Source: Apodemus sylvaticus | Taxonomy: Eukaryota > Chordata > Mammalia > Rodentia > Muridae | Direction: 5' to 3' | Length of the DNA: 64,000 nt | Assembly: GCF_947179515.1 (NCBI RefSeq) | Contig: NC_067473.1 | Span: forward strand, 87,714,850 to 87,778,849 | Shown here: piece by piece, positions 34,313-45,490 of the stretch | How positions within the stretch are numbered: the first letter of the stretch is position 1 | How the letters are laid out: the number at the start of each line of letters is the position of its first letter | The notes under the pieces: generated by a model | Databases searched by the model: none | What the model was told of the DNA's origin: nothing | Seen by the model: the letters and a program-made list of their open reading frames with translations, nothing else | Position numbers and translations under genes: made by a program

Positions 34313-34498
34313 AGGGATGGGGCAATAGCTCAGTTGGTAGAATAATTTCCTAACATGCAAAATGCTATGGGTTTCTTCTTCAGCTCTGAATATACTGGAA
34401 GTGGTTGCAAATCCTGGCACTTAGGTCAGAGGCCCACAGATCAGAAGAAGTTCGTGGTCGCCCTAGGTTACATAAAGAGGCTGATTCTGACTAAAAAA
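34313..34498 (+). repeat. ID/B1 composite SINE
   Basis: ID-like head ('ggatggggcaatagctcag', 'ttggtagaataatttcctaa', 'catgcaaaatgctatgggtt') followed by a B1-like body ('caaatcctggcacttaggtc', 'gtcgccctaggttacataaa') and an A-rich end. Confidence 0.75.
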
Positions 34499-34577
34499 TA
34501 CATGCTTGGACATCTTTAGCTCATTCACTTTTACTCACTATCTTTTTACATGGCTGAAGAAATTCATCCTCTCACTT

Positions 34578-34932
34578 ACTGGTATGCTGATTAACTTTGT
34601 CAACTTGAAACCACCCAGAATCAGCTGGAAGGAGAGTCTCAGTGAGGGGTTGTTGAATCCATGGTGGATTACCTTGATTGAGTGGATTGCTGAGAGCAGA
34701 GTCTGCCTCTATCTTAGAAGACATCAACAAAGGGGATTCTGAATTTAAAAGCTGGCTCTTCCCATGCCTATGTTCTTGGATTTGAACATGTTCTTGACGG
34801 TGGGTGTAATGACTAGTTTCTTCTTTAATGGCTCGCCAATGATTAAATGTCACATGCAATTGTGAACTATAATAAGCACCATCTCTTCCATGTTTCTCTG
34901 GTCCAAAGATTTTATTACAGCAACAGAAAGGC
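34578..34932 (+). repeat. Common rodent interspersed repeat (tail type B), sense
   Basis: 'gctgattaactttgtcaact', 'tgaaaccacccagaatcagc', 'gaaggagagtctcagtgag', 'ttaccttgattgagtggatt', and near the 3' end 'gattttattacagcaacaga' and 'ggcagctgacaaga'. These parallel the copies at 41465-41860 and 47857-48125. The 78- and 95-codon frames here are chance. Confidence 0.55.
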
Positions 34933-35503
34933 AGCTGACAAGAGTAAATAAAACATACTTATCAACATTCAAGTAGCTACTGTTTTGCACGTGTGCAGGA
35001 CTTGTGTAATAACAGCAGGGAATCATATCCTTTCATCTCTGTATATTAACTGCTTCACGCACCAATCTCAATATATATTTTGTAACATAGAACTTCATGA
35101 ATTTATGAAAAAGGTTATGGGATTATACTTGAGTAGGCATCTGTAATTTTTTGAAGATGACTCAAATTAGTGAATAATATTTCCTCTGATTTGGTACATA
35201 AATCTTTGCCTAATTGCATATTAATCTTCTTAAAACAAGAGCATTGAGATATGTATAAAAGATTTCTGTTTTTCTTTCAAAATGTTAGGGAATATAGTTA
35301 GTAAAATACAGAGCTGAAATGTTATTAACAAATTATTATGTTTGCATAGTATCAGTCATTTTGCTAATAAAACAAATGATCTTGCTAAAGTTTTATTTTT
35401 ATTAGATTCATAATTAGTCTAATATGTATGTATTTGTCCTTTCTATTATTTGCTAATCAAAAATTATTTTCAAGCAGTTTAATATTTTTTAATTATAATA
35501 ATT
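34933..35503. other. AT-rich stretch, nothing recognised
   Basis: Pre-insertion flank of the young L1. No gene or repeat seen. Confidence 0.5.
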
Positions 35504-35516
35504 GAAAGTACTATAA
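35504..35516. repeat. Left TSD of the young L1
   Basis: gaaagtactataa, identical over 13 bp to 38059-38071. The bottom strand at the nick reads CTTTC/AATT, close to the L1 endonuclease consensus TTTT/AA. Confidence 0.95.
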
Positions 35517-38058
35517 AAGCCACACAAAGATCCAACAAAGAAAGAGAAGTTCAGACCAATTTCACTTATGAACATCGATGCAAAAATACTCAATAAAATT
35601 CTTGCCAACCGAATCCTAGAACACATCAAAACGATCATCCACCATGATCAAGTAGGCTTTATCCCGGGAATGCAGGGTTGGTTCAATATACGGAAATCCA
35701 TCAATACAATCCACTACATAAACAAATTCAAAGAACAAAACCACATGGTCATTTCATTGGATGCTGAAAAAGCATTTGACAAAATTCAGCGTCCTTTCAT
35801 GCTTAAAGACTTTGAGAGAACAGGAAATTAAGGCCCATACCTAAACATAGTAAAAGCAATATACAGCAAACCGGTAGCCAGCATCAAACTAAATGGAGAG
35901 AAACTTGAAGCAATCCCACTGAAATCAGGGACCAGACAAGGCTGCCCCCTTTCTCCTTATCTTTTCAATATTGTACTTGAGGTACTAGCTCGGGCAATTC
36001 GACAACATAAGGAGGTCAAAGGGATACAAATTGGAAAGGAAGAAGTCAAACTATCATTATTTGCAGACAACATGATAGTCTACCTAAGTGACCCAAAAAA
36101 CTCCACTAGAGAGCTCCTACAGCTGATAAACAACTTCAGCAAAGTGGCAGATTATAAAATCAACTCAAGCAAATCAGTGGCCTTCCTATACTCAAAGGAT
36201 AAGCAGGCTGAGAAAGAAATTAGGGAAATGACCCCCTTCACAATAGCCACAAACAGTATAAAGTATCTTGGGGTGACTCTTACCAAACATGTGAAAGATC
36301 TGTATGACAAGAACTTCAAGACTCTGAAGAAGGAAATGGAAGAAGACCTCAAAAAATGGGAAAACCTCCCATGCTCATGGATTGGTAGAATCAATATAGT
36401 AAAAATGGCCATTTTGCCAAAAGCAATATACAGATTCAATGCAATACCCATCAAAATCCCAACTCAATTCTTCACAGAGTTAGAAAGAGCAATTATTAAA
36501 TTCATCTGGAACAACAAAAATCCCAGGATAGCTAAAACTATTCTCAGCAACAATAGAAAATCTGGGGAAATCAGTATCCCTGACCTCAAGCAATACTACA
36601 GAGCAATAGTGTTAAAAACTGCATGGTATTGGTACAGTGACAGGCAGGCAGGTCAATGGAACAGGATTGAAGATCCAGAAATGAACGCACACACCTATGG
36701 CCACTTGATCATCGACAAAGAGGCTGAAAACATCCAATGGAAAAAAGATAGCCTTTTCAACAAATGGTGCTGGTTCAACTGGAGGTCAGCATGCAGAAGA
36801 ATGCGAATTTATCCATCCTTGTCTCCTTGTACTAAGCTCAAATCCAAATGGATCAAGGACCTCCACATAAAGCCAGACACTCTGAAGCTAATAGAAAAGA
36901 AACTGGGGAAGACCCTTGAGGACATCGGTACAGGGAGAAAGTTTCTGAACAGAACACCAATAGCGTATGCTCTAAGATCAATAATTGACAAATGGGACCT
37001 CATAAAACTACAAAGTTTCTGTAAGGCAAAGGACACCATCAAGAGGACAAATTGGCAACCAACAAATTGGGAAAAGATCTTCACCAATCCTACATCAGAT
37101 AGAGGGCTAATATCCAATATATATAAAGAACTCAAGAAGTTAGACTCCAGAAAACCGAACAACCCTATTAAAAAATGGGGTACAGAGTTAAACTAAGAAT
37201 TCTCACTTGAAGAACTTCGGATATCTTAGAAGCATCTTAAGAAATGCTCAACTTCATTAGTCATTAGGGAAATGCAAATCAAAACAACCCTAAGATTTCA
37301 TCTTACACCAGTCAGAATGGCTAAGATTAAAAATTCAGGAGACAGCAGGTGTTGGAGAGGGTGTGGAGAAAGAGGAACACTCCTCCACTGCTGGTGGGGT
37401 TGCAAATTGGTACAACCACTCTGGAAAGCAGTCTGGCGGTTCCTCCGAAAACTGGGCACCTCACTTCCAGAAGATCCTGCTATCCCACTCCTGGGCATCT
37501 ACGCAGAGGATTCCCCACCATGTAAGAAGGACACATGCTCTACTATGTTCACAGCAGCCCTATTTATAATTGACAGATGCTGGAAAGAACCCAGGTATCC
37601 CTCAACAGAAGAGTGGATGCAAAAAATGTGGTATATCTACACATTGGAGCCATTAGAAACACATTCAGCCATTAGAAACAATGAATTCATGAAATTCTTA
37701 GGCAAATGGATGGAGCTAGAGAATATCATACTAAGTGAGGTAACCCAGACTCAAAAGGTGAATCATGGTATGCACTCACTAATAAGTGGTTATTAACCTA
37801 GAAAACTGGAATACCCAAAACATAATCCACACATCAAATGAGGTACAAGAAGAAAGGAGGAGTGGCCCCTGGTTCTGGAAAGACTCAGTGAAACAGTATT
37901 CGGCAAAACCAGAAAGGGGAAGTGGGAAGGGGTGGGTGGGAGGGCAGGGGAAGAGAAGGGGGCTTACGGGACTTTCAGGGAGTGGGGGGGGGGTAGAAAA
38001 GGGGAAATCATTTGAAATGTAAATAAATTATATCGAATAAAAAAAAATTAAAAAAAAA
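35517..38058 (+). mobile_element. 5'-truncated rat-type L1 with perfect TSD
   Basis: Begins inside ORF2 just upstream of the reverse transcriptase domain, covers RT, thumb, C-terminal domain, the G-rich 3' UTR and an A-rich tail, and is bounded by an exact 13-bp TSD. About 2.5 kb. It is the best preserved and probably the youngest L1 insertion of the window. The 3' UTR holds a long run of GGG/GGGG groups (37915-37996). Confidence 0.97.
35568..37796 (+). pseudogene. L1 ORF2 RT to C-terminus, catalytically dead
   Basis: Three long frames. First (35568-35831): NIDAKILNKILANRILEHIK, then HDQVGFIPGMQGWFNIRK, then VISLDAEKAFDKIQRPF (RT motif A), ending at a frameshift after ERTGN. Second (374 codons, 36072-37196), preceded in frame by the YXDD-equivalent box, which reads F-A-D-N instead of FADD at 36060-36071; it continues through the thumb to KKWGTELN, where a nonsense change (aaa to taa) stops it. 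Third (37272-37796) carries the intact C-terminal motif CWRGCGERGTLLHCWWGC and WKAVWRFLRKLG, with a small local duplication near 37645-37675. Frameshift, nonsense codon and lost catalytic Asp each rule out activity. Confidence 0.95.
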
Positions 38059-38071
38059 GAAAGTACTATAA
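38059..38071. repeat. Right TSD of the young L1
   Basis: gaaagtactataa directly after the A-rich L1 tail; identical to 35504-35516. Confidence 0.95.
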
Positions 38072-38345
38072 TAGGTAGTGTCACTGAAGGAACATTCAAA
38101 GGTAACTCTTTGAAGTCAGTAACATTGTTTTTTTTCCCCCAGACACTTTCTCAAGCCATCATGTATTAACTTTAACCGTTGATTTTATCTTGTACACAAT
38201 ATTAGCATGCCATCCTCTTCTGGTAGTTTTCCAATGATGAGGTAATTTAGAATATCTTAATTAGTCCCACAGTTGTCTGCTAGATACAGTAACAGAAAAA
38301 CACAAGTGTCATAACTGCACATTTCGGCCCTTCCTATTTATTTGC

Positions 38346-38375
38346 CTGTTTGTTTGTTTGTTTGTTTGTTTGTTT
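38346..38375. repeat. (TTTG)n microsatellite
   Basis: Seven to eight GTTT units, otherwise isolated. Confidence 0.9.
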
Positions 38376-38399
38376 ACTGCATGGTATTTGACGAATTTC

Positions 38400-38905
38400 T
38401 CTACTCTATGAGTCATTCCTGTACTCATGGCCCAGCTGATTGCAGTTTCTGTAGAAAAAAATCAAAGCAAAATTGTTATTAGCAAAGAACTGAAGAGGTG
38501 CTTCCCAGACACTTAGCAAAGGTAGGCATGCAATGTGCAGTGGAGTAGACTCCTGCCCAGATTGCCTACTACTTTCTGGGGTCTCAGAAGACAATTTCCA
38601 ACTGCTTGGAAGGTGTTCCATGGAGAGTGAGGTTGAGGTGAAGCTTGATGTTTGCAGCATCCATGAGCTGAGGCCATTCGCTAACGTCCTAGGGGCAAAC
38701 CCTTGCCCTGCTTTCCATTTCTGATCCTCTTGGTTCTCTCTCGTGGTTGCCCCACAGCTAAAGTCAAGAGAAAGCCAGCAACTTGTGGACATAGGTTAGA
38801 CGCAAGTGCATATGTGGGTTCCAAGTTCCCGTCTACTAGGATAGAAGGCAAGCTAGAAATTACAGGAGTGGACCTCAAACACAAATGGAAAATAGATGGC
38901 TAAGA
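38400..38905. other. GC-richer unassigned stretch with a 128-codon minus-strand frame
   Basis: Composition is clearly less AT-biased than both flanks. The minus-strand frame 38406-38792 (starts MSTSCWLSLDFSCGATTREN) is Ser-rich without a domain I know. On the plus strand 'tctctctcgtggttgcccca' followed by cag at about 38754-38757 resembles a splice acceptor, but no matching donor or coding frame follows. Either an unnamed LTR/repeat or a decayed gene fragment. I cannot decide. Confidence 0.3.
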
Positions 38906-39504
38906 ATCAAATACCAGATATATTTTATATTTCAATACTGACATAGTTCATGTGTATCATACATCATTTAATGTTAAAATCACATTCATCTTTTGTATCA
39001 TATATAGTTTTAGGTTGACTCAATTATTTCTGGCAAATACGTAAGATGAGCATTATCATTAGATTTATAGTTTCTGTAAAATTACTATAGTTACATTTCT
39101 TATATTTACAAGTGTCTGTTATTAGCAAAAACAGTCAATGTGTTCAGATACAAGGACATATGTTAACTTTGCCTTTTACATAAATTAATTACTGTTATAA
39201 AATCACTCTCTACATAAACATTTTTTTATAAATGTTAGCCTATTACCTCTAAGAACTCAATTCTGATTACTTAATAAATTTCCCAGTATGGAGAACTCTC
39301 TCTGTGGTTAAGAGCTCATATTATTCTTGCACCGGAGTTGAGGTCAGTTATAAACACTCCTGTTGAGCCGGTCTTAACTGCCTCAAATTCCTAAGATCAC
39401 GTGCCTCTGTGCTCTATTATAGTAGTAATTTAAGGCTGTAAACCTAACATGTTTCCTGTTCTAACTCCAAAATAATTAAAACAAAGACCTATAAAGTTTA
39501 TGAA
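38906..39504. other. AT-rich stretch, nothing recognised
   Basis: No coding or repeat signal that I can name. Confidence 0.5.
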
Positions 39505-39975
39505 GAAGTTGCAAGCCTAGGCTGGGCAGGTTCTGAGCTATGCTAACCAGTAAGACTGCTAATACACACACAAAGAAGTGTCTCATTTCCTGTCAGTATG
39601 CCCTTGCTTTGGTTTGCCAGGATCCATGTGTGTCCTCATATCTGCTCTCATCACAATCATTTGGTGAATCCTCTTGGTCTTTCCACATGGTCTCTCTACC
39701 TCATTTTTTCAGGGTTCTTCTCTTACTTCTCTCTCTACCTGGGACCCCTAGCTTCAATATGGAAATCCAGGCTTCCTATCTCCTCCTATCCATAGGCTGA
39801 TCTGCTCTTTATCAACCAATCAGAAATAATTGGAGAACACTCTTTATACAACATCCACAGAGTAGATGGTTCCATTATCATGACAATGCTAGCGTCTGGT
39901 CTAATCGATCTCTGGGCACAGAAATCAGCATCTGAATACATAGTGCATAAGACCAACATTCAACCCATGATGCTC
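39505..39975 (+). repeat. LTR-like rodent repeat, family not named
   Basis: 'ctaggctgggcaggttctga', 'gctaaccagtaagactgcta', then 'ccaatcagaaataattggag', 'cactctttatacaacatcca' and 'agcatctgaatacatagtgc' follow an LTR-like murid repeat in which an aat-cagnnataattgg motif precedes the 3' part. The two 65- to 86-codon frames are chance. Confidence 0.35.
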
Positions 39976-41118
39976 ACTTAACTCAAAAATACACATAGGC
40001 ATACATTACATGTAACTAACCTAGAGAGAAACTTCAAGAAAACCCAATGAATCCTATTTCAAATCACCTGGTAATAGTAAGTTAATATAATATGTAGACT
40101 GAAAAAAAGTTAACATGTTTCTGTTGGGTAGTTGGTTGTATTTATGTTATATTAAAATAAAATAATCTGCATCACTATATAATGTATTGTTTTATATTGC
40201 TATTTATTTTCATAGATAAGAGAAAGCATCTCTTGGGGTTTTTTGTTTTTGTTTTTATGTTGTTTTATGTTTAATGTTGTTATGATTCAACATTTACTGG
40301 GTCATTTCTTTGCTACCTACAATTGGCAGCATTCCAAAATTAGTAATATGAAAGGTGCTACTCTATACAGCAGTAAAGATAGATCAGCTCAAATATTTTC
40401 TTAAAACTATATGTATTACAAAAAATAATAGGGGGCAGTGCTGAAATGTTTATGAATTGTTCCCTCAGTATGCAGAGGTCTGTTGATAGAATTTTATGTT
40501 ATACTGTTGGAGTGAGAATTGCAGATTCTTGATTATAGCACTTCTGCAAACATATTATTTGCCTCCCACCACTAAGTTTTTCTCTATCTACTCCTCAAAT
40601 TTTCATAATTTTCCAATTCTTTACTAAATTTTTTGTATAATTCAATATTGTTAACACTATCGAGTGATATCCCAGCCATATTATTCATAGTGAATTTTGT
40701 TTTTTTAATAATTTTCAGGCATACCCCAGCTGTACACATGTATTAATATTATTATTATTATTATTATTACCTCTGATCACTTTCTTCCCTTTTAGTCTTA
40801 GGAAGTAATGAAAATGCTCAAGTGTGTGTTTTATAGTTTGAGAACTTCAGTCCTTCACAGTGTGAGAGTGAGAGGTATGAGGATGGAGCAAGACCACAGG
40901 TCACACTGCACCAATATTCAGAAGAAGAGGATGAACCGGACATGGAGCCAGGCTCTAAAACTTCAAGGGGTATATTTACTGACTTGCTTTGTCTTGCAAA
41001 GCCCCATCACCACGATGGAAAACAAATGGTCCAGCACATGGAGCTGTGGACCACATGTGTTAATCAAACATCAACAATGCTTTACTTGTGTTTATGCATG
41101 CCCTTTGTTATTTATTCA
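39976..41118. other. AT-rich stretch with (ATT)n
   Basis: A (TTA)n run of eight units lies at 40745-40769. The 105-codon frame at 40808-41125 has no domain and runs into the SINE. Nothing else recognised. Confidence 0.5.
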
Positions 41119-41333
41119 AGTTTGACACTGGATCTCTTATTGAACCCTAGAGCTGATACTTTCAGGTAGTCTGGAGAGCTAGCAAGCCCCAAAATTCTTC
41201 TACCTCAACCTCCCAGGCACTGGGATGGAAAGCAAGTGCTGCCACAAAGCTTTGTATGTAGGTGCTAAGGACCAAACTTAAGCTCTCATGTCTGCTTGAT
41301 GAGCACTTTACCAATGCAGTCATTTCCCTAGAC
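41119..41333 (-). repeat. B4/ID-B1 composite SINE, antisense
   Basis: Antisense B1-like part ('tgacactggatctcttattg', 'gctagcaagccccaaaattc', 'cctcccaggcactgggatgg') followed by antisense ID-like head ('aggtgctaaggaccaaactt', 'gatgagcactttaccaatgc', 'agtcatttccctaga'). Confidence 0.75.
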
Positions 41334-41464
41334 TCAAGTTGGGGCAGAAACAAATCTTCTATAACTTCCTGCATCTCATCTCTTATATGAAACCATATAC
41401 ATTTGTATAGTAATTACCCAGGGTTATATGAAAACAGGTTTTCAACTCTGTTGGGCAAACACTT

Positions 41465-41860
41465 ATACTGGCTGGTTTTGTGTGTCAACTTGACTGGCTG
41501 GAGTTATCACAGAGAAAGGAGATTCAGGTGAGGAAATGCCTCCATGAGATCCAACTATAAGGCATTTTCACAATTAGTGATCCAGAGGAGAGGGGCCCTT
41601 GTGGGTGATACCATCTCTGGGTTGGTAATCTAGGGGTCTAAAAGAGAGCAAGCTGAGCAAGCTAGGGGAAGCAGGCCAGGAAGTCACATCCCTCCATGCC
41701 CTCTCCATAAGCTCTTGCTTCTTGACCTGCTTGAGTTCCAGTCCTGACTTCCTTTGGTGATGAACAGCAATGTGGAAGCATAAGCTGAATAAACCCTTTC
41801 CTCCCCAACTTGCTTCTTGGTCATGATGTGTGTGGAGGAATAGAAACTGACTAAGACAAC
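41465..41860 (+). repeat. Common rodent interspersed repeat (tail type B), well preserved
   Basis: Almost consensus-like: 'tggctggttttgtgtgtcaa', 'cttgactggctggagttatc', 'gatttcaggtgaggaaatgc'-like start, 'gtgggtgataccatctctgg', 'tgacttcctttggtgatgaa', 'agctgaataaaccctttcct', 'gaaactgactaagac'. It holds an AATAAA near its 3' end. This is a very abundant murid repeat. I suspect an Lx-type L1 3' region but the family is not settled by reading alone. Confidence 0.65.
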
Positions 41861-42025
41861 ACTAGGTAGCTAAGTTTTTGTTATGACAAGATCTATTTAC
41901 TCAGAAATATCCAAAGCCCCTGCAATATGGTTGGATTGCTTTGTATCCCATCAGTACATACTAAGTCTACCTGCAAGTCCATATCTTCATTTACTATGAA
42001 GATTTAACTATTTTGTGTCATAACA

Positions 42026-43030
42026 TTTTTATTAGATATTTTCTTTATTTATATTTCAAATGTTATCCCCTTTACTAATACCCACCCCATAAACCCCCTA
42101 TCCCATTTCCCTTCCTCCTGCTTCTATGACAGTGTACCACTCCCACCTCCTGCCCTCGCATTCCCCTACACTGGGGCATTGAGCCTTCACAGGACCAAGG
42201 ACTTCTTCTCCCATTGATGCTCAACAAGGCCATCCTCTGCTACATAAAGAACTGGAGCCATGGGACCTTTCTTCCATGTGTACTCCTTGATTGGTGGTTT
42301 AGACCCTGGGAGCTCTGATTGGTTGATATTGTTGTTCGTTCTATGGGGTTTCAAACCCCTTCAGCTCCTTCAGCCCTTTCTCTAACTCCTCCATTTGTAA
42401 CCCTGTGACTAGTTGTATGGTTGGCTGAAAGTATCCACCTCTGTGTATGTCAGGCTCTGACAAAGCCTCTCAGGAGACAGGTATATCAGGTTCCGGTCCC
42501 AATGCACTTTTTGGCATCCACAATATTGTCAGCTTATGGTGATTGTATATAGGATGGATCCCCAGGCAGGACAGTATCTGGATGGCCTTTTAGTCTCTGC
42601 TCCACACTGCCTCCATATTTGCTTCTGTGAGTGTTTTGTTAAGCCTTCTATGAAAGACCAAAGTATCCACACTTTGGTCCTCCTTCTTCTTGAGCTTCCT
42701 GTGGTCTGAGTATTGTAACTTGGGTATTCTAAGCTTCTGGGCTAATATCCACTTATCAGTGAGTCCATACCATGTCTGTATTTTGTTATTGGGTTACCTC
42801 ACTCAGGATGATATTTTCCAGTTCCACTCATTTGCCTAAGAATTTCATGAATTCATTGCTTTTAATAGTTGAGTAGCATTCTATTGTATAAATGTACCAC
42901 ATTTTCTGTATCCATTCCTCTGTTGAGGGGCATCTAGGTTATTTCTAGCTTCTGGCTATTATAAATAAGGCTGCTATGAACATAGTGGATCGTGTCCTTG
43001 TTATATGTTGGAGTATCCTTGGATATATGC
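42026..43030 (-). mobile_element. L1 3' segment of a twin-primed insertion
   Basis: Antisense L1 tail ('tttttattagatattttctt', 'atttcaaatgttatcccctt'), a long 3' UTR ('ggcattgagccttcacagga', 'gatattgttgttcgttctat', 'ctttggtcctccttcttctt') and the start of the ORF2 C-terminal region ('aagaatttcatgaattcatt', 'ggctgctatgaacatagtgg'). At about 43030 the orientation flips. This subfamily has a different 3' UTR from the rat-type copies. Confidence 0.9.
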
Positions 43031-44265
43031 ACCTTCCCAATAGTCACAAAGAATTTAAAATACCTTGGTGTAACTTTAACCATGTAAGTGAAAGATCTGT
43101 ATGACAAGAACTTCAAGTCTCTGAAGAAAGAAATAGAAGAAGATCTCAGGAGATGGAAAGATCTCCCATGCTCAAGGATTGAAAGGATTAATATAGTAAA
43201 AATGGCCATTTTCCTGAAAGCATTCTACAGATTCAGTGCAATCCTCATCAAAATTCCAAATCAATTCTTAATAGCATTAGAAAGAACTATTCTAAAATTC
43301 ATCTGGAATAACAAAAACCCCAGGATCGTGAAAACTATTTTCAACAATAAAAGCACTTCAGGGAGATTCACCATCCCTGAACTCAAGTTGTACTACAGAG
43401 CAATAGTGTTAAAACCTGCATAGTATTGGTACCATGACAGCCAGGCAGATCAATGGAATAGAATTGAAGACCCAGAAATGAACACACACACCTATGGTCA
43501 GTTGATCTTTGACAAAGGTGCTAAAACCATTCAGTGGAAAAAGGACAGCATTTTCGACAAATGGTGCTGGTTCAACTGGCAGTCAACCTGTAGAAGAATG
43601 CAAATTGATCCTTTCTTATCTCCATGTACAAAGCTCAAGTCCAAGTAGATCAAGGACCTCCATATAAAGCCAGATACACTGAAACTTATAGAGGAGAAAG
43701 TGGGGAAAGAGCCACAAATACATGGGCACAAGGGGAATATCCTTGAACAGAACACCGATGGCTTATGCTCTAAGATCAAGAATCGACATCTGGGACCTCA
43801 TAAAATTGCAAAGCTTCTGAAAAGCAAAGGACACTGTTAATAGGACAAAGTGGCAACCAACAGATCCTTACCAATCCTCGTCTGATAGAGGGCTAATATC
43901 CAATTTTTACAAAGAACTCAAGGAACTAGACTCCAGACTTTAAAAATAACTCTACTAAAATGCAATACACAACTAAACAAAGAACTCTCAACAGAGGAAA
44001 CCTAAATGGTTGAGAAGCACCTAAAGAAATGTTCAACATCCTTAGTCATCAGGGAAATGCAAATCACAAAAATCCTGAGATTCCACCTCATACCAGTCAG
44101 AATGGCTAAGATCATCAAATCCTCAGGTGACAGCAGATGCTTGTGGCTTGTGAGGATGTAGAGAAAGAGGAACACTCCTTCATTGTTGGTGGCATTGCCA
44201 GCTGGTACAACCACTCTAAAAATCAGTTTGATGATTCCTCAGAAAATTGGACATAGCATTACAAC
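43031..44265 (+). pseudogene. Inverted ORF2 segment of the same L1
   Basis: Plus-strand ORF2 from the start of the RT thumb (KYLGVTLTM-like, then VKDLYDKNFKSLKKEIEEDL and RRWKDLPCSRIERINIVKMA) through FIWNNKNPRIVKTIFNNKST to the region before the C-terminal domain ('ggcaacactccttcattgtt'-type text, then 'gaaaattggacatagcatt'). Several stops and frameshifts are present. Outer end and the inner start of the left segment would be only about 30-35 nt apart in an uninterrupted L1, so the two segments together reconstitute one continuous region. I see no clear TSD. Confidence 0.88.
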
Positions 44266-45336
44266 CTTTAAAGATCACTTGGACCTACTAAAGATGATAA
44301 TTATAGTTATTCTGATTTAAGTATTTTTCCTCTGAGAATAAGTTGTTTAATTTGTAAAGCATTTTTTTTAAAAAAATATTTGCTTGTTATTTTCTAACTT
44401 GCATTGCTTATATGCTTTACGTTTTCCACCTAAAAATATTACTATTATTAATGGTGTGAATATTCACTGTTTTTGTTAAGGTATGGATTTACAAAATTAA
44501 TCCTTGCTAACATCTAACAAGGAAATTCTGCAATCTGGTAGAAAGAAGACTGACTTGAATTAAGTCCAACCTAAATTACCTGTATATTATATTTTACAAA
44601 CAGATTCTAAAAGCAAATAACTTGTGAACTAGTGAAAAATACTCGAAATGCTTGCAAGCATTAACAATTAATATACAATTACTATACTGGTTTTCTGTTT
44701 CTCCTATAATGGTATGCATTTACTGATTTGAAAAAAAGAAAGTTATCATGTTATTCTGCAGATAAATTTAGGACAGATCTCAAAGGGCCAGCATGAAGGT
44801 GGCAGAGGGTTTTCTTTTATTGGGGATCTGTGGGAGAATCTGACTGTGTTCCCTTCTCTCCTCTGAGGTCACTTGTACTTCCTCACATGTCCGTTTCTGC
44901 CATCTTCAAAGCTTGGAAAATGTAGATGGAAGCTTCATAGCACATCTGTCTTGCCTGTCTGCGCCCCAACATTTAGAACTGATGATCATTATGTTATACA
45001 ATCCATAAAATCCATCTGATTACTAGCATTAGCTCCCTGATATAATATTATGTTCTGCCATGATATATTAGGTCTACACATTCCACATACTAGGATAAAA
45101 GTCCTCATATGTCTCTGGTGGGAGCAAGAGTACTTTACTGTATATTACAGTGACTAGAAAAATAAGGACATCGATCACAATCAGTGTATGCTATTGCTAT
45201 TCATTCATTAAGTAATTGATTTTAGGTAATCACTACTCAAACTGAGAATTATATTCTAACTTTGAAAATATTACTTCTGCATTCAAAAATTGTGACATGA
45301 ATGGTTAAAGCATAATTATTTCCCTGACATATTTAG

Positions 45337-45337
<1 letters not shown>
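44266..45337. other. AT-rich stretch, nothing recognised
   Basis: No gene or repeat named. Confidence 0.5.
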
Positions 45338-45422
<85 letters not shown>

Positions 45423-45490
45423 TATACATACACACTTGCACACATGTGTATGTGTATGTGTGTGTGTGTGTGTGCGTGTGTATGTGTGTA
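45338..45490. repeat. Compound (TC)n(TA)n then (TG)n microsatellite
   Basis: About 30 bp of TC, switching to about 45 bp of TA (to 45414), then a short CA-rich link and about 50 bp of TG/TATG repeats. The TG part has Z-DNA potential and the TA part is a cruciform candidate. The TC-to-TA order matches 23476-23566. Confidence 0.97.
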
